Of a DNA stretch of 64,000 bases, positions 13,639 to 25,864 are shown in pieces. Within the stretch, counting starts at the first letter, position 1. Each line of letters opens with the position of its first letter. The position numbers and the translations under genes are program-made. This stretch comes from Priestia megaterium (GTDB lineage Bacteria; Bacillota; Bacilli; Bacillales; Bacillaceae_H): positions 253 through 64,252 of the forward strand of contig VTEF01000006.1 in the NCBI GenBank assembly GCA_008180335.1. The letters run 5' to 3'. Under the pieces are notes generated by a model. It ran no database searches. It saw nothing but the letters and a program-made list of their open reading frames with translations, and was not told where the DNA came from.

Positions 13639-13887
13639 CTATGATGGATTATACGTTGTTTCTTCTTGGTCATTTTTACAATTCTGTTCCTGATATGAGT
13701 TATAGACAAGAGTTAGTGGACAAAAACGTGTAATCCCTTCCGCAATTTTCATAGCTGCCAGAAAGGCTAAAAAAAGGTATGAGTTACAGTAAGGTCTTCT
13801 TGTTAGGCGTGAAGTTGCCCACGAAAGAAGGGTAAATCCAACCGTAAGTCGAATTAAAGCATTAACAATTCCGATATTTGGTTTCAT
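13639..13887 (-). CDS. DUF2892 (YgaP-like) small membrane protein
   Basis: 82 residues with two hydrophobic stretches: GIVNALIRLTVGFTLLSW near the N-terminus and a second around YLFLAFLAAMKIAEG. This is followed by ITRFCPLTLVY, typical of the DUF2892 inner-membrane family. ATG at 13887 is chosen since AAAGGTGA lies six bases before it; two more in-frame starts lie 6-9 bases upstream. The C-terminal tail is hydrophilic. Function is unknown; in other proteins the domain is fused to rhodanese domains. Convergent with purD. Confidence 0.75.
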   Translation of the reverse strand: MKPNIGIVNALIRLTVGFTLLSWATSRLTRRPYCNSYLFLAFLAAMKIAEGITRFCPLTLVYNSYQEQNCKNDQEETTYNPS

Positions 13888-13985
13888 TTTCATCACCTTT
13901 ATTCATAAAGTAGTCAAAGTTCTTTTATGCGTTAATATGATTAATGTGATACGATAAATATACAAAATAAAAGGGGGAACTTTAT

Positions 13986-15734
13986 ATGCTTGAACAGCGC
14001 TATCGTTGGAAGAATAAGCATATCCGCCAGCAATTGTTGGTGATTAATGGCCAGAAAGCTCCGAGTATTGTATTAAAAAATGCAACGTATTTAAATGCGC
14101 GTATTAATCAATGGAATAAAGCAAATATTTGGATCTCTGAAGATCGAATTGTATACGTTGGACCTGATATGCCCACTTGCTTAGATGAGTCGACAGAGCT
14201 TGTAGACTGTCAGGATTTTTGGGTCGTACCGGGCTATATTGAACCGCATGTACATCCATTTCAATTATATAATCCCCATACTTTTGCACAGTATGCAGCG
14301 AAACATGGAACGACAACATTAATTAATGATAATTTAATGCTTGCTTTACAGTTAGAAACAAAAGAAGCATTTTCTTTAATGGAAAAAATGAAAACGCTAC
14401 CATATACAATGTATTGGTGGTGCAGGTTTGATTCTCAAACAGAGCTTGAAGAGGAAGAAGTGATTTTTTCACATGCTCATATTAAAGAGTGGTTACAAAA
14501 CGATGCTGTCTTACAAGGAGGAGAGCTGACGAGTTGGCCGAAACTTTTAGAAGGCGATGACTTAACCCTTCACTGGATTCAAGAAACAAAAAGAATGCGA
14601 AAGCATGTAGAAGGTCATTTTCCAGGGGCATCTTTACGCACGTTAGCGAAAATGAAGTTGCTAGGGGCAGATAGCGATCATGAATCGATGACAGGAGAAG
14701 ATGTAGTCGCACGGTTAATCCAAGGATATGACGTATCATTGCGTTATTCATCGATTCGGCCGGATATTCCTAAATTATTAAAGGAATTACATGAATTAGA
14801 TGTCCATTATTATGATCATATCACGATGAACACAGACGGATCCCCACCTTCTTTTTATAAAAACGGTGTTTCAGATATGTTAGTGCATCTCGCGATGGAA
14901 GAAGGTGTTCCGGCTATTGATGCGTATAAGATGGTCTCTACAAATGTGGCGCGTTATTATAATATTGAACATATACATGGCCATATCGCATCAGGTTGTA
15001 TCGCAAACCTTAATATTTTAAACAAGCAAAATAATCCAAAACCAATATCCGTTTTAGCAAATGGGCAATGGATAATAAAAGATGGACAAGAACAAATAAA
15101 TCAAGCTGACCATTTCCCATGGGATCAATATGGTTTTTCACCTTTAAGATTAGATTGGGAGCTAAGCATGGATGATTTTCAATTCTCTATGCCTTTGGGT
15201 GTTCGAATGAAAAATGCCGTTATTATGGAGCCTTACTCTATTCATTTGAATATCGGTGGTGACTTGTTAGCTACTACTCATGATGAATGCTTTTTTATGC
15301 TTGTAGACCGCGAAGGAGAATGGAGAATTAACACATTGTTGAAAGGATTCGCGAATCAGGTATCAGGGTTGGCGAGTTCATTTTCCAATACAGGTGATTT
15401 TATTTTAATTGGTAAATCAAAAACAGATATGCTCTATGCATTTAACCGAATGAAAGAGTTAGGCGGAGGAATTGTATTAGCAGAGAACCAACAAGTTATC
15501 TTTGAGTTGCCGCTACCATTAAAAGGTGTTATGTCCATGAATAAGATGGAAGATTTAATGGAAGAAGAACTAAAACTAAAAAATCAATTGTGCAAACGAG
15601 GTTATACACATGAAGACCCTATTTATTCATTGTTGTTTTTTTCATCTACTCATTTGCCATATATTCGGGTTACACCAGCAGGAATTTATGATGTAATGAA
15701 TAAAAAAGTACTTTTTCCGTCAATAATGCGTTAA
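13986..15734 (+). CDS. yerA: YerA, adenine-deaminase-like amidohydrolase
   Basis: 582-residue amidohydrolase-superfamily protein related to adenine deaminase AdeC. The metal-site segment is PGYIEPHVHPF (HxH), with a conserved acidic segment GADSDHES and MNTDGSPP carrying a late Asp. The C-terminal 170 residues match the AdeC tail domain. In B. subtilis yerA follows purD, as here, and its activity is uncertain. GGGGGA sits before the ATG. Position next to the pur operon suggests a role in purine salvage, but this is context only. Confidence 0.88.
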   Translation: MLEQRYRWKNKHIRQQLLVINGQKAPSIVLKNATYLNARINQWNKANIWISEDRIVYVGPDMPTCLDESTELVDCQDFWVVPGYIEPHVHPFQLYNPHTFAQYAAKHGTTTLINDNLMLALQLETKEAFSLMEKMKTLPYTMYWWCRFDSQTELEEEEVIFSHAHIKEWLQNDAVLQGGELTSWPKLLEGDDLTLHWIQETKRMRKHVEGHFPGASLRTLAKMKLLGADSDHESMTGEDVVARLIQGYDVSLRYSSIRPDIPKLLKELHELDVHYYDHITMNTDGSPPSFYKNGVSDMLVHLAMEEGVPAIDAYKMVSTNVARYYNIEHIHGHIASGCIANLNILNKQNNPKPISVLANGQWIIKDGQEQINQADHFPWDQYGFSPLRLDWELSMDDFQFSMPLGVRMKNAVIMEPYSIHLNIGGDLLATTHDECFFMLVDREGEWRINTLLKGFANQVSGLASSFSNTGDFILIGKSKTDMLYAFNRMKELGGGIVLAENQQVIFELPLPLKGVMSMNKMEDLMEEELKLKNQLCKRGYTHEDPIYSLLFFSSTHLPYIRVTPAGIYDVMNKKVLFPSIMR

Positions 15735-15887
15735 AATATAAAAGTGCAAAAGTAAGGTGTTTTTTTAGTCAAACAGATAGGCTTTATGTACATTGAACGT
15801 ATGCAGCAATCATGAAGACGTACTTTACTATCTTGAATAGATGATTGAATCAATGAAACAAAGTTAAGGGCAAAGGAGTTCGACACA

Positions 15888-16196
15888 ATGCAAATTAATA
15901 AACTTCGCGGCAAAGAATTAGATCAATTATTTCAAGCGATTTTATCTTTAGAAAACATTGAGGAATGCTACCAATTTTTTGATGATTTGTGTACCGTTAA
16001 TGAAATTCAATCATTAGCACAAAGATTAGAAGTAGCTAGAATGCTACGAGAAGGAAACACTTATCATAAAATTGAAACTGAGACAGGAGCTAGCACCGCT
16101 ACTATTTCACGTGTAAAGCGCTGCTTGAATTATGGTAGTGACGCTTATCAGATGGTGTTAGAACGCCTTCAAGATGAAGAACAAATGAAAAAATAA
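15888..16196 (+). CDS. yerC: YerC, TrpR-related DNA-binding protein
   Basis: 102 residues of the YerC/YecD TrpR-like family. The helix-turn-helix is around AQRLEVARMLREGNTYHKIETETGAS with the recognition helix TATISRVKRCLNYG. No target is known to me. AAAGGAG precedes the ATG. The 153-base gap upstream shows no clear promoter. It ends at a symmetrical terminator shared with glyQS. In B. subtilis yerC lies in the same neighbourhood. Confidence 0.92.
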   Translation: MQINKLRGKELDQLFQAILSLENIEECYQFFDDLCTVNEIQSLAQRLEVARMLREGNTYHKIETETGASTATISRVKRCLNYGSDAYQMVLERLQDEEQMKK

Positions 16197-16230
16197 AGCG
16201 TGTGGCCATTCAGCCGCACGCTTTATTTTT
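16195..16230. terminator. Bidirectional terminator between yerC and glycyl-tRNA synthetase
   Basis: AAAGCGTGTGGC (16195-16206) pairs with GCCGCACGCTTT (16213-16224) around loop CATTCA, with one G-U pair. T runs follow on the plus strand and A runs precede it, so both convergent genes can end here. Confidence 0.9.
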
Positions 16231-16232
16231 TA

Positions 16233-17615
16233 TTAAAACTGAATTGCTTCTTCTAAAATCGTTTTTAATTCACTAATTGCTACACGTTTTTGTTCCATTG
16301 TATCACGGTGGCGAATTGTGACTTGATTATCTTCTAATGAATCAAAGTCAAATGTAATACAGAATGGTGTACCAATTTCATCATGACGACGGTAACGTTT
16401 ACCGATTGAACCTGCGTCATCATAGTCAATCATAAAGTGTTTTGCCAAGTCTTCAAAAACAGCACGCGCTTCATTTGAAAGCTTTTTCGATAATGGTAAA
16501 ACAGCTGCTTTAAATGGTGCTAGTGCTGGATGTAGATGCATTACAGTACGAGACGAATCGTCTTCTAATGCCTCTTCTTCGTATGCATCAATCATGTATG
16601 CCAAGGTTACACGGTCAGCACCTAATGAAGGCTCGATGCAATATGGAATATAGCGCTCATTTGTTTCTTGGTCAACATATTGGAAGTCTTCACCAGAATG
16701 TTCCATATGTTGCTTTAAATCATAGTTTGTACGAGACGCTACACCCCAAAGCTCACCCCAGCCGAACGGGAATTTATATTCAAAATCCGATGTTGCATTA
16801 CTGTAGTGAGAAAGTTCATCTTCTTCATGGTCACGAAGGCGAAGGTTTTCTTCTTTCATGCCTAGTGCTAGCAGCCATTTGTGGCATGTTTCTTTCCAAT
16901 AGTTAAACCATTCTAGCTCTGAGCCAGGTTTACAAAAGAATTCAAGCTCCATTTGTTCAAATTCACGTGTGCGGAATGTAAAGTTACCAGGTGTAATTTC
17001 GTTTCGGAAACTTTTACCGATTTGTGCGATCCCGAATGGGAGCTTTTTACGCATTGAACGTTGAATGTTTTTAAAGTTCACGAAAATACCTTGAGCTGTT
17101 TCAGGGCGTAAGTAAATTTCATTTGTAGAACTTTCTGTTACACCTTGATGGGTTTTGAACATTAAGTTGAATTGACGAATTTCTGTGAAATTTGCAGATC
17201 CGCATTCTGGGCATGTAATCTCATGTTCAGTAATTAAAGCTTTCATTTCATCAAAAGAAAGACCGTCTACAATCATTTCGATGTCTTTTTCTTGAAGTTT
17301 TTCTTCAATCAGTTTGTCAGCACGATGACGCGCTTTACAGTCTTTACAGTCAATCATCGGGTCGTTGAAGTTACCTAAATGACCTGATGCTTCCCATGTT
17401 TTTGGGTTCATTAGAATTGCTGCATCTAATCCAACATTGTAAGGAGATTCTTGAACGAACTTTTTCCACCAAGCTTTTTTGATGTTGTTTTTTAATTCAA
17501 CACCAAGTGGGCCGTAATCCCATGTGTTTGCAAGGCCGCCATAAATCTCAGAGCCTTGAAAAACAAAGCCGCGATGTTTGGCGTGAGATACGATTTGATC
17601 CATTGATTTTGACAT
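16233..17615 (-). CDS. glyQS: Glycyl-tRNA synthetase, single-chain dimeric type
   Basis: 460-residue class II synthetase. Begins [16 protein letters not shown], then the glycine-specific block [20 protein letters not shown]. Motif 2 is FRNEITPG, and [12 protein letters not shown] and a Zn-type CxxC pair (TCPECGSA) are present. The C-terminal anticodon domain covers about the last 110 residues. This is the one-gene type found in archaea, eukaryotes and some Firmicutes such as Staphylococcus, not the GlyQ/GlyS tetramer of B. subtilis. The start has GGAGGAA five bases upstream. A T-box leader controls it. Confidence 0.95.
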   Translation of the reverse strand: MSKSMDQIVSHAKHRGFVFQGSEIYGGLANTWDYGPLGVELKNNIKKAWWKKFVQESPYNVGLDAAILMNPKTWEASGHLGNFNDPMIDCKDCKARHRADKLIEEKLQEKDIEMIVDGLSFDEMKALITEHEITCPECGSANFTEIRQFNLMFKTHQGVTESSTNEIYLRPETAQGIFVNFKNIQRSMRKKLPFGIAQIGKSFRNEITPGNFTFRTREFEQMELEFFCKPGSELEWFNYWKETCHKWLLALGMKEENLRLRDHEEDELSHYSNATSDFEYKFPFGWGELWGVASRTNYDLKQHMEHSGEDFQYVDQETNERYIPYCIEPSLGADRVTLAYMIDAYEEEALEDDSSRTVMHLHPALAPFKAAVLPLSKKLSNEARAVFEDLAKHFMIDYDDAGSIGKRYRRHDEIGTPFCITFDFDSLEDNQVTIRHRDTMEQKRVAISELKTILEEAIQF

Positions 17616-17627
17616 ATTTATTCCTCC

Positions 17628-17880
17628 AATAAGTAGGGTTTTATAAAATAAAAAATCTCTCGTCCCTGAGCACATCCATTGATATGCCCAGGGACGAGAG
17701 ATCATTTCCCGCGGTTCCACCCTGGTTGATACACAAGTATCCACCTTCATCCGTTCATGCTCCAGATTGCCTTTTCCTTAAACCGTTCTCTAGGCTTTCA
17801 CCGTCCCTAGATCGCTTAGTGATTGAAGAGGATTTAAGTACTATTGATCCTTCATGGCATGCTATACATTTTTGTAGCTA
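17628..17880 (-). promoter_or_regulatory. Glycine T-box leader with terminator
   Basis: On the minus strand the T-box core AGGGTGGAACCGCGGG lies at 17723-17708. It is followed by a long terminator stem (17656-17702: ATCTCTCGTCCCTG with CAGGGACGAGAGAT) and a T run at 17655-17645. In Stem I, GGC at 17771-17769, just before AATCTGGAG, is the likely glycine specifier codon. Uncharged tRNA-Gly would favour read-through. Stem I boundaries are approximate. Confidence 0.9.
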
Positions 17881-17881
17881 T

Positions 17882-17910
17882 ATATTAGCATATCCTATGC
17901 GAGGATACAA
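17882..17910 (-). promoter_or_regulatory. Promoter of the glycyl-tRNA synthetase T-box transcript
   Basis: On the minus strand TTGTAT (17910-17905) and TAATAT (17887-17882) are 17 bases apart, just upstream of the inferred T-box leader. Confidence 0.6.
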
Positions 17911-18028
17911 TAACCATTGCAACAATTCACATTTTTATCAAAAAGAAAGAAGATTAATTTAAGGAGAAAATAAGCAACAGAGCGATGAAAAAAAGATTCG
18001 TTTTCCTTTCGTTTCATCGACCTAGTTT

Positions 18029-18037
18029 TGTTATAAT
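18029..18037 (+). promoter_or_regulatory. Extended -10 promoter upstream of pcrB
   Basis: TGTTATAAT gives a perfect -10 with an extended TG element; no good -35 is seen. It leaves an untranslated leader of about 75 bases with an ACACTA/TAGTGT repeat at 18063-18083. Confidence 0.6.
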
Positions 18038-18117
18038 GTACAGATGAACTAAGTGGAAACTTACACTAGACGCATGATAGTGTGTGTGGTGAGTAGGTAT
18101 AAATGGAGGCTTGCAAA

Positions 18118-18816
18118 ATGTATGAAATAAAAGAATGGAGACATGTCTTTAAGTTAGATCCTAATAAAGAGATTTCTGATGAACATTTAGAACGCATTTG
18201 TGAATCAGGTACGGATGCAGTTCTTGTAGGAGGATCTGACGGCGTTACATTAGATAATGTCTTACAGTTATTAGCGAGAATTCGCCGCTATACGGTGCCT
18301 TGTGTATTAGAAGTATCTACCATTGAATCCGTTACACCAGGCTTTGATTTTTATTTTATTCCTACTGTTTTAAACAGCAAGGATACAAAATGGATTGCTG
18401 GTTTACACCATGAAGCGATGAAAGAATACGGCGAGATTATGGATTGGGATGAAATCTTTGTAGAAGGTTACTGTGTATTGAATCCAGAGGCGAAAGTGGC
18501 ACAGCTAACTAATGCGAATACAAATCTCACTGCAGACGATGTGGTGGCGTATGCACAAATGGCTGAACGCATGTTTCGTTTGCCGATCTTCTACTTAGAA
18601 TATAGCGGTACGTATGGTGATCCTGCTCTTGTTGAAAGAGTAAAAAAATCATTAGTAGAGACTCATTTATTCTACGGTGGAGGTATTAAAACAAAAGAAC
18701 AAGCCAGTGAAGTTGGCCATTTTGCTGATACTGTTGTCGTTGGGAATGTGATTTACACAAATCTGTCCGAAGCATTGAAGACAGTAGAAGCTGTCAAAAA
18801 GAATCTTGCACAATAA
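18118..18816 (+). CDS. pcrB: Heptaprenylglyceryl phosphate synthase PcrB
   Basis: 232-residue TIM-barrel prenyltransferase that joins glycerol-1-phosphate and heptaprenyl diphosphate. Characteristic segments are [60 protein letters not shown] and the phosphate-binding [11 protein letters not shown] 18118 has TGGAGG seven bases upstream; a start at 18103 lies in front of that ribosome site. It heads the pcrB-pcrA-ligA-camS cluster, the conserved order in Bacillus. Confidence 0.95.
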   Translation: MYEIKEWRHVFKLDPNKEISDEHLERICESGTDAVLVGGSDGVTLDNVLQLLARIRRYTVPCVLEVSTIESVTPGFDFYFIPTVLNSKDTKWIAGLHHEAMKEYGEIMDWDEIFVEGYCVLNPEAKVAQLTNANTNLTADDVVAYAQMAERMFRLPIFYLEYSGTYGDPALVERVKKSLVETHLFYGGGIKTKEQASEVGHFADTVVVGNVIYTNLSEALKTVEAVKKNLAQ

Positions 18817-18864
18817 ATGAAATAAAGTAAAATAGAACATATGTTTGATACAGGCGGTGAAGTT

Positions 18865-21078
18865 ATGAACTTTTTAAGTGAAAAGTTACTAGCAGGTTTA
18901 AACCCTCAGCAAAAAGAAGCGGTTAAAACAACAGATGGTCCATTATTGATTATGGCAGGTGCCGGAAGTGGTAAGACACGTGTGTTAACACACCGAATCG
19001 CTTATTTAATGGCTGAAAAAGAAGTGGCTCCTTGGAATATTTTAGCCATTACGTTTACAAATAAAGCAGCTCGTGAGATGAGAGAGCGTGTAAGTAAAAT
19101 TGTAGGCGGAGTAGCTGAAGATATTTGGATTTCGACGTTTCACTCCATGTGTGTCCGTATTTTAAGAAGAGATATTGATCGAATTGGCTACAATCGAAAT
19201 TTTACAATCTTAGATTCAACCGATCAGCTATCGGTTATTAAAAGTATTTTAAAGGAACAAAATATTGATCCGAAAAAGTTTGATCCCCGTTCGTTGTTAG
19301 CCAGTATTAGTTCAGCGAAGAACGAGCTGAACGTAGCAGATGAATTTGCTAAAACGGCTGCAGGTCCTTATGAAGAAATCGTCAGCAAAGTTTATAAAGA
19401 ATATGAGAAGCGCTTAAAGAAAAACCAAGCGTTAGATTTTGATGACTTAATTATGACAACGATTCAGCTGTTTAAACGCGTGCCTGAAGTTTTAGAATAC
19501 TACCAGCGTAAATTTCAATATATTCATGTAGATGAATATCAAGATACAAACCATGCACAATACATGCTTGTGCGCCTTTTGGGGGCTCGTTTTGAAAATG
19601 TATGTGTTGTAGGTGACTCAGATCAATCGATCTATCGCTGGCGCGGAGCAGATATTGCGAATATTTTATCGTTTGAAAAAGATTACCCAGCTGCTACTGT
19701 GATTTTATTAGAACAGAATTATCGTTCAACCAAAACGATTTTAGCTGCTGCAAATGAAGTGATTTCAAACAATATGAATCGAAAAGCTAAAAACCTCTGG
19801 ACGGAGAATACCGAGGGGCAAAAAATCTTTCATTATCAAGCAATGAGCGAGCATGATGAATCGCAGTTTGTAGCGAGTAAAATAAAAGAAGCGGTTGATA
19901 GCGGCAAACGAACGTACAAGGATTTTGCGATTTTATACCGTACAAATGCACAATCACGTGTAATGGAAGAAATATTGCTGAAATCAAATATTAATTACAC
20001 CATCGTAGGAGGGATTAAATTCTACGATCGAAAAGAAATTAAAGATCTTCTTGCGTACTTACGGTTAATCGCCAACCAAGATGATGACATTAGTTTGACT
20101 CGTATCGTGAATGTGCCAAAACGCGGAGTAGGGGCAACGTCGGTTGATAAAGTAGCGAACTATGCGCTTATGCACGATATTTCGATTTTTCGGGCATTAG
20201 ACGAAGTGGAGTTAATTGGTGTAACAGGAAAAGCGACCAATACCCTACGAGATTTTCAAGCGATGATTGCAAATTTGGCGCAAATGCAGGACTACTTATC
20301 CGTTACGGAGCTCGTTGAACAGGTATTAGAACGAACAGGGTATCGAGAGGCGCTTAAAGCCGAAAAAACGATTGAAGCACAAAGTCGACTTGAGAATATT
20401 GATGAATTTTTATCTGTTACCAAAACATTTGAAAAATCGAGTGAAGATAAAAGTTTAGTAGCTTTTCTTACAGATTTAGCACTTGTAGCAGATATTGATC
20501 AATTAGATGAAGAGGAAGAGGAAACAGAACAGGTCATCTTAATGACACTTCATTCAGCAAAAGGTCTAGAGTTTCCTGTTGTCTTTTTGCTAGGAATGGA
20601 AGAAGGCGTTTTTCCGCATAGCCGCTCTTTATTTGAAGATGCAGAAATGGAAGAAGAACGCCGTTTAGCCTATGTCGGCATCACGCGTGCAGAACAAGAG
20701 CTGTATTTATTAAATGCCCAAATGCGCACACTATTCGGGAAAACAAATGTAAATCCTAAATCACGATTTGTGAATGAAATTCCAACTGAATTGATTCATT
20801 CGCTAAATGAAGTGCGCAAAGCAAGACCAAGCTCTAATCAGGCATCTCCATATGCAGCGCGTCGCCAAGCGGCCGTTGCCAAAACGAAGCTTGTTTCAAC
20901 AGGAGGAGAGTCGATTGGCTGGAATGTTGGTGATAAGGCAGAGCATAAAAAATGGGGAATCGGGACAGTTGTAAGCGTCAAAGGAGACGGAGATTCTAAA
21001 GAACTGGATATTGCCTTTCCTAGTCCGATAGGTGTAAAGCGTCTGCTTGCAAAATTTGCACCAGTCACGAAAGTTTAA
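18865..21078 (+). CDS. pcrA: ATP-dependent DNA helicase PcrA (UvrD family)
   Basis: 737-residue SF1A 3'-5' helicase for repair, plasmid replication and removal of RecA or stalled polymerase. Walker A AGAGSGKT is at 31-38; other motifs are [49 protein letters not shown] and [13 protein letters not shown]. The C-terminal Tudor-like tail ([15 protein letters not shown]) that contacts RNA polymerase is present. ATG 18865 matches the family N-terminus ([16 protein letters not shown]); its ribosome site is weak (GGTGA). Confidence 0.97.
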   Translation: MNFLSEKLLAGLNPQQKEAVKTTDGPLLIMAGAGSGKTRVLTHRIAYLMAEKEVAPWNILAITFTNKAAREMRERVSKIVGGVAEDIWISTFHSMCVRILRRDIDRIGYNRNFTILDSTDQLSVIKSILKEQNIDPKKFDPRSLLASISSAKNELNVADEFAKTAAGPYEEIVSKVYKEYEKRLKKNQALDFDDLIMTTIQLFKRVPEVLEYYQRKFQYIHVDEYQDTNHAQYMLVRLLGARFENVCVVGDSDQSIYRWRGADIANILSFEKDYPAATVILLEQNYRSTKTILAAANEVISNNMNRKAKNLWTENTEGQKIFHYQAMSEHDESQFVASKIKEAVDSGKRTYKDFAILYRTNAQSRVMEEILLKSNINYTIVGGIKFYDRKEIKDLLAYLRLIANQDDDISLTRIVNVPKRGVGATSVDKVANYALMHDISIFRALDEVELIGVTGKATNTLRDFQAMIANLAQMQDYLSVTELVEQVLERTGYREALKAEKTIEAQSRLENIDEFLSVTKTFEKSSEDKSLVAFLTDLALVADIDQLDEEEEETEQVILMTLHSAKGLEFPVVFLLGMEEGVFPHSRSLFEDAEMEEERRLAYVGITRAEQELYLLNAQMRTLFGKTNVNPKSRFVNEIPTELIHSLNEVRKARPSSNQASPYAARRQAAVAKTKLVSTGGESIGWNVGDKAEHKKWGIGTVVSVKGDGDSKELDIAFPSPIGVKRLLAKFAPVTKV

Positions 21079-21084
21079 TAGTGA

Positions 21085-23106
<2,022 letters not shown>

Positions 23107-23119
23107 GAGGTGTGTATAG

Positions 23120-24310
23120 TTGAAAAAGATATTTTTACTGTCTCTTATGGTCATGCTTATAACCTCAGCATGTGCACCTAATTTTTCGGATGAAGAAGAG
23201 ATTGTTCAACAAACAGAGGATAAAAATGAGAAAGCGGTAATTCCTAAGTACAGTATTTCAGATGAATATTACCGGACAATTCTTCCTTTTAAGCCGGGAG
23301 TAGCGAGAGGCCTTGTAGCAGCAAACATGAACAACCGCCTTGATGTCCAAGAGTTTGAAACAGGCTTAATGCGTCTTGCACAAGAAGATTTTTCGCCAGA
23401 CAAATACGTGTTTCAAGAAGGACAATACTTAGAAAAAGAGACGATTCGTTCATGGTTAAGCAGAAAATTAACAGACCAGCAATTCAATGAATTAAAAGAA
23501 AAAACAGATAAAAAAGAGCGTGATTCTCTTAAAAATGATGGGCTCAATCCTGCTGATACGGAACAAGGCGACTTAAAAACCCGAAATGAAAAAAGTCCAA
23601 TTTATTTAGCCCATATTACAGAGCAGGACTACTTAATTCAAGACGGCGATGAGAAAGTGGTGCTTGGAGGAGTAGTCATTGGATTAGCGATGAACTCTGT
23701 TCATTACTATACCCAAGAAGACGGCTATGCCCGTGAAGTGAAATTAGAGGATGCGAAGATTGAAGAACAAGGGAAGCAGATGGCTAACATGATTGTAGAG
23801 CGTATGCGCAAGAAGAAAGGCTTAGAAAATGTTCCGATTACAGTTGCCTTGTTTAAGCAGAATCCGAAGTCTTCATTAACACCAGGAAACTTTATTGCAG
23901 TCGGCAATGCTGGAAAAGGAAAAACATCTGTAGGCGGCTGGAGTAAAGTAGATGAACAGTACTATTTATTCCCATCTGCTGATGCAGAGAAGGATCATCG
24001 AGATGATGCCATGAAATTTAACGAATTTAAGGCGCAGATTGAAGATTATTTTCCAAACTTTACGAGTGTTGTAGGGAAAGGGCATTACAAAGACGGTCAG
24101 TTGCAGCGTATTTCAATTGATATTCCAATTCAATTTTATGGAAAAGGTGAGATTGTTGGTTTTACGCAGTATGTAGCAGGTTTAATGCTCGATCATTTCC
24201 CTAAATATATGGAAACAACGATTTCCATTAACTCCGTTAGCGGTCCGGAAGCGATTATTGTACGAAAAGCCGACCAAGAACAGCCATTTGTTCATATATA
24301 CGAAAAATAA
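23120..24310 (+). CDS. camS: CamS family lipoprotein
   Basis: 396-residue lipoprotein of the CamS (sex pheromone precursor) family, called YerH in B. subtilis. The N-terminus has KK, a hydrophobic core, and a lipobox ITSAC ending in the modified cysteine at residue 19. In enterococci and staphylococci, signal-peptide fragments of such proteins act as pheromones; the role in bacilli is unknown. The start is TTG 23120 with AGAGGTG seven bases upstream. It is last in the pcrB-ligA cluster and is followed by a terminator. Confidence 0.92.
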   Translation: MKKIFLLSLMVMLITSACAPNFSDEEEIVQQTEDKNEKAVIPKYSISDEYYRTILPFKPGVARGLVAANMNNRLDVQEFETGLMRLAQEDFSPDKYVFQEGQYLEKETIRSWLSRKLTDQQFNELKEKTDKKERDSLKNDGLNPADTEQGDLKTRNEKSPIYLAHITEQDYLIQDGDEKVVLGGVVIGLAMNSVHYYTQEDGYAREVKLEDAKIEEQGKQMANMIVERMRKKKGLENVPITVALFKQNPKSSLTPGNFIAVGNAGKGKTSVGGWSKVDEQYYLFPSADAEKDHRDDAMKFNEFKAQIEDYFPNFTSVVGKGHYKDGQLQRISIDIPIQFYGKGEIVGFTQYVAGLMLDHFPKYMETTISINSVSGPEAIIVRKADQEQPFVHIYEK

Positions 24311-24335
24311 AGCGAAACTTCAATGCTTATGTATG

Positions 24336-24371
24336 AAAAAGCCAGCAATCACGAGATTGTTGGCTTTTTTA
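24336..24371 (+). terminator. Terminator after camS
   Basis: AAAAAGCCAGCAAT and ATTGTTGGCTTTTT pair around CACGAG and run into six T. Confidence 0.92.
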
Positions 24372-24475
24372 ACAGATGCTATAAACATCTAGTCCAATCG
24401 ATTCAACTAACAATAAGCGGGGATGAAGAAAGCCTCAATGATTGCAGTTTCATTTGATTCGGCAAATAGATGAAG

Positions 24476-24961
24476 CTAAAGTAATAGCTGCTTCTTACCT
24501 TGGTTTATAAATTTAGTCAAATGATTTCTTGCATAATTAAATGCATCTTGTTCCGTTTTCCGTTCTTCATAAGGCAAGCGCTTGTCTAATTCAAATTGTT
24601 TTTGATAGAAAGGAATTCGCTCTTGCATCACATGCCTTAATTCATGGAATAGCGTTTCGACTAGAGGCAGATATTCATCAAACTTAAAGATAAATATAAT
24701 TCCTACTTCTCTCCAGTAGACACCTGCAGCGTATTGAAGAAACTCTGCTTCTTCTTCACCGAGTTCTGACACAATTTTATTGGCCTCACATGCATCACAG
24801 AACACAATGGGAATAGAAAACGATTGATTTAAACAATGGAATACGTCTTGTTGTAATTTATCTAAACTCCAAGAGAAATCTTCATCTAGTACAAACCATT
24901 TACGGTATTGTTGGTAAACAGGACGTTTATGAATAATTGAATGAACGAGCATTCTGTTCAT
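24476..24961 (-). CDS. Unrecognised 161-residue protein with a zinc-protease-like HELRH motif
   Basis: The C-terminal half has LFHELRHVMQERIPFYQ, a variant of the HExxH zinc motif (HELRH), followed about 25 residues later by RKTEQDAFNYA, whose Glu could be a third ligand. This layout resembles small metallopeptidase-like DUF families of Bacillus. It has no signal peptide, so it is probably cytoplasmic. GAGGAG lies 11 bases before the chosen ATG at 24961. It is convergent with camS. Activity is not established. Confidence 0.7.
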   Translation of the reverse strand: MNRMLVHSIIHKRPVYQQYRKWFVLDEDFSWSLDKLQQDVFHCLNQSFSIPIVFCDACEANKIVSELGEEEAEFLQYAAGVYWREVGIIFIFKFDEYLPLVETLFHELRHVMQERIPFYQKQFELDKRLPYEERKTEQDAFNYARNHLTKFINQGKKQLLL

Positions 24962-25551
24962 TATGACTCACACTCCTCACACACGATAATCTTCATTTTT
25001 AGCTTTTTCTTTATTTCCCATACATCAATGCTTTTGAAACATTTAGGATGGCTCACTACTTTAAGCAGCAAAGATATGCAAAATGATTGCTTGTGTGATG
25101 GTTTTGTAGAGTGTTTCTATGAAAAGAAGAGTTGAATGTGTAAATGAGCAGGTTGTGTATTGGAGGGAAATGTTTTGCTCTTTTTAGCGTGAGCATATCC
25201 GTCTGTCTTAAACATACATGTCAGTCAGTGTACTTTAGGAATTAACTGTGAATGTTTTGATGGCTAAAGAAAAGAGTGGGACTTGTTACTATGTATATGA
25301 ATAAAAATCGATATCATTAAAACATTTTTGGTTTAAATAGATACATATGGGTTCGATGATTAAAGCTCGCAGATGTATAAAGCATCATTTGAACTGCTTG
25401 TTTTCTAGAATTGAATAGAAGTGAGAAATGCAAGCTCTGTCTTTGTTATAGAGCATTTTATATTTTAGGAACTAGTCTCAGAAATGTTGCTTGATACTAG
25501 TGAAGTTTGGTATTATCAGTATATTGTAGTGGGACGAATATTCGGAGGTGA
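24962..25551. other. 590-base intergenic stretch before gatC
   Basis: AT-rich, without a convincing gene; the longest plus-strand frame (64 codons from 24941) overlaps the neighbouring start antisense and has no ribosome site. It holds a weak GCTCT/AGAGC hairpin at 25433-25454 followed by T-rich sequence, and two copies of ACTAGT near 25471 and 25496. The gatC promoter is at its right end. Confidence 0.5.
25487..25516 (+). promoter_or_regulatory. Likely gatCAB promoter
   Basis: TTGCTT at 25487-25492 and TATTAT at 25511-25516 are 18 bases apart, about 40 bases before gatC. Confidence 0.5.
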
Positions 25552-25557
25552 ATGAAC

Positions 25558-25848
25558 ATGTCAAGAATTTCTGTTGATCAAGTAAAACACGTTGCTCACT
25601 TAGCACGACTTGCAGTGACAAACGAAGAAGCAGAGTTATTTACAAAACAATTAGATGCGATTATTACATATGCAGAACAATTAGATGAGTTAGATACTAC
25701 AAATGTAAAACCAACTTCACACGTATTAGATATGAAAAATGTGATGCGTGAAGATAAACCAGCAAAAGGTTTACCAGTTGCAGACGTAACAAAGAATGCT
25801 CCAGACCACAAGGATGGATATATTCGAGTACCGACTATTTTAGAATAA
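25558..25848 (+). CDS. gatC: Aspartyl/glutamyl-tRNA amidotransferase subunit C
   Basis: 96-residue subunit that stabilises the GatCAB complex. The family blocks [21 protein letters not shown] and [13 protein letters not shown] are present. ATG 25558 is preferred over ATG 25552, because GGAGGTG at 25544-25550 is then at normal spacing and the product begins MSRISVDQ, as in B. subtilis. First gene of gatCAB. Confidence 0.97.
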   Translation: MSRISVDQVKHVAHLARLAVTNEEAELFTKQLDAIITYAEQLDELDTTNVKPTSHVLDMKNVMREDKPAKGLPVADVTKNAPDHKDGYIRVPTILE

Positions 25849-25864
25849 GGAAGGAGGCTTTACG

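Noticed and set aside
17684-17962. A 92-codon plus-strand frame
   Set aside because: It is antisense to the T-box leader and its promoter, whose conserved elements explain the sequence; no ribosome site.
24941-25135. A 64-codon plus-strand frame
   Set aside because: It starts inside the opposite gene's start region, has no ribosome site, and its sequence is not protein-like.
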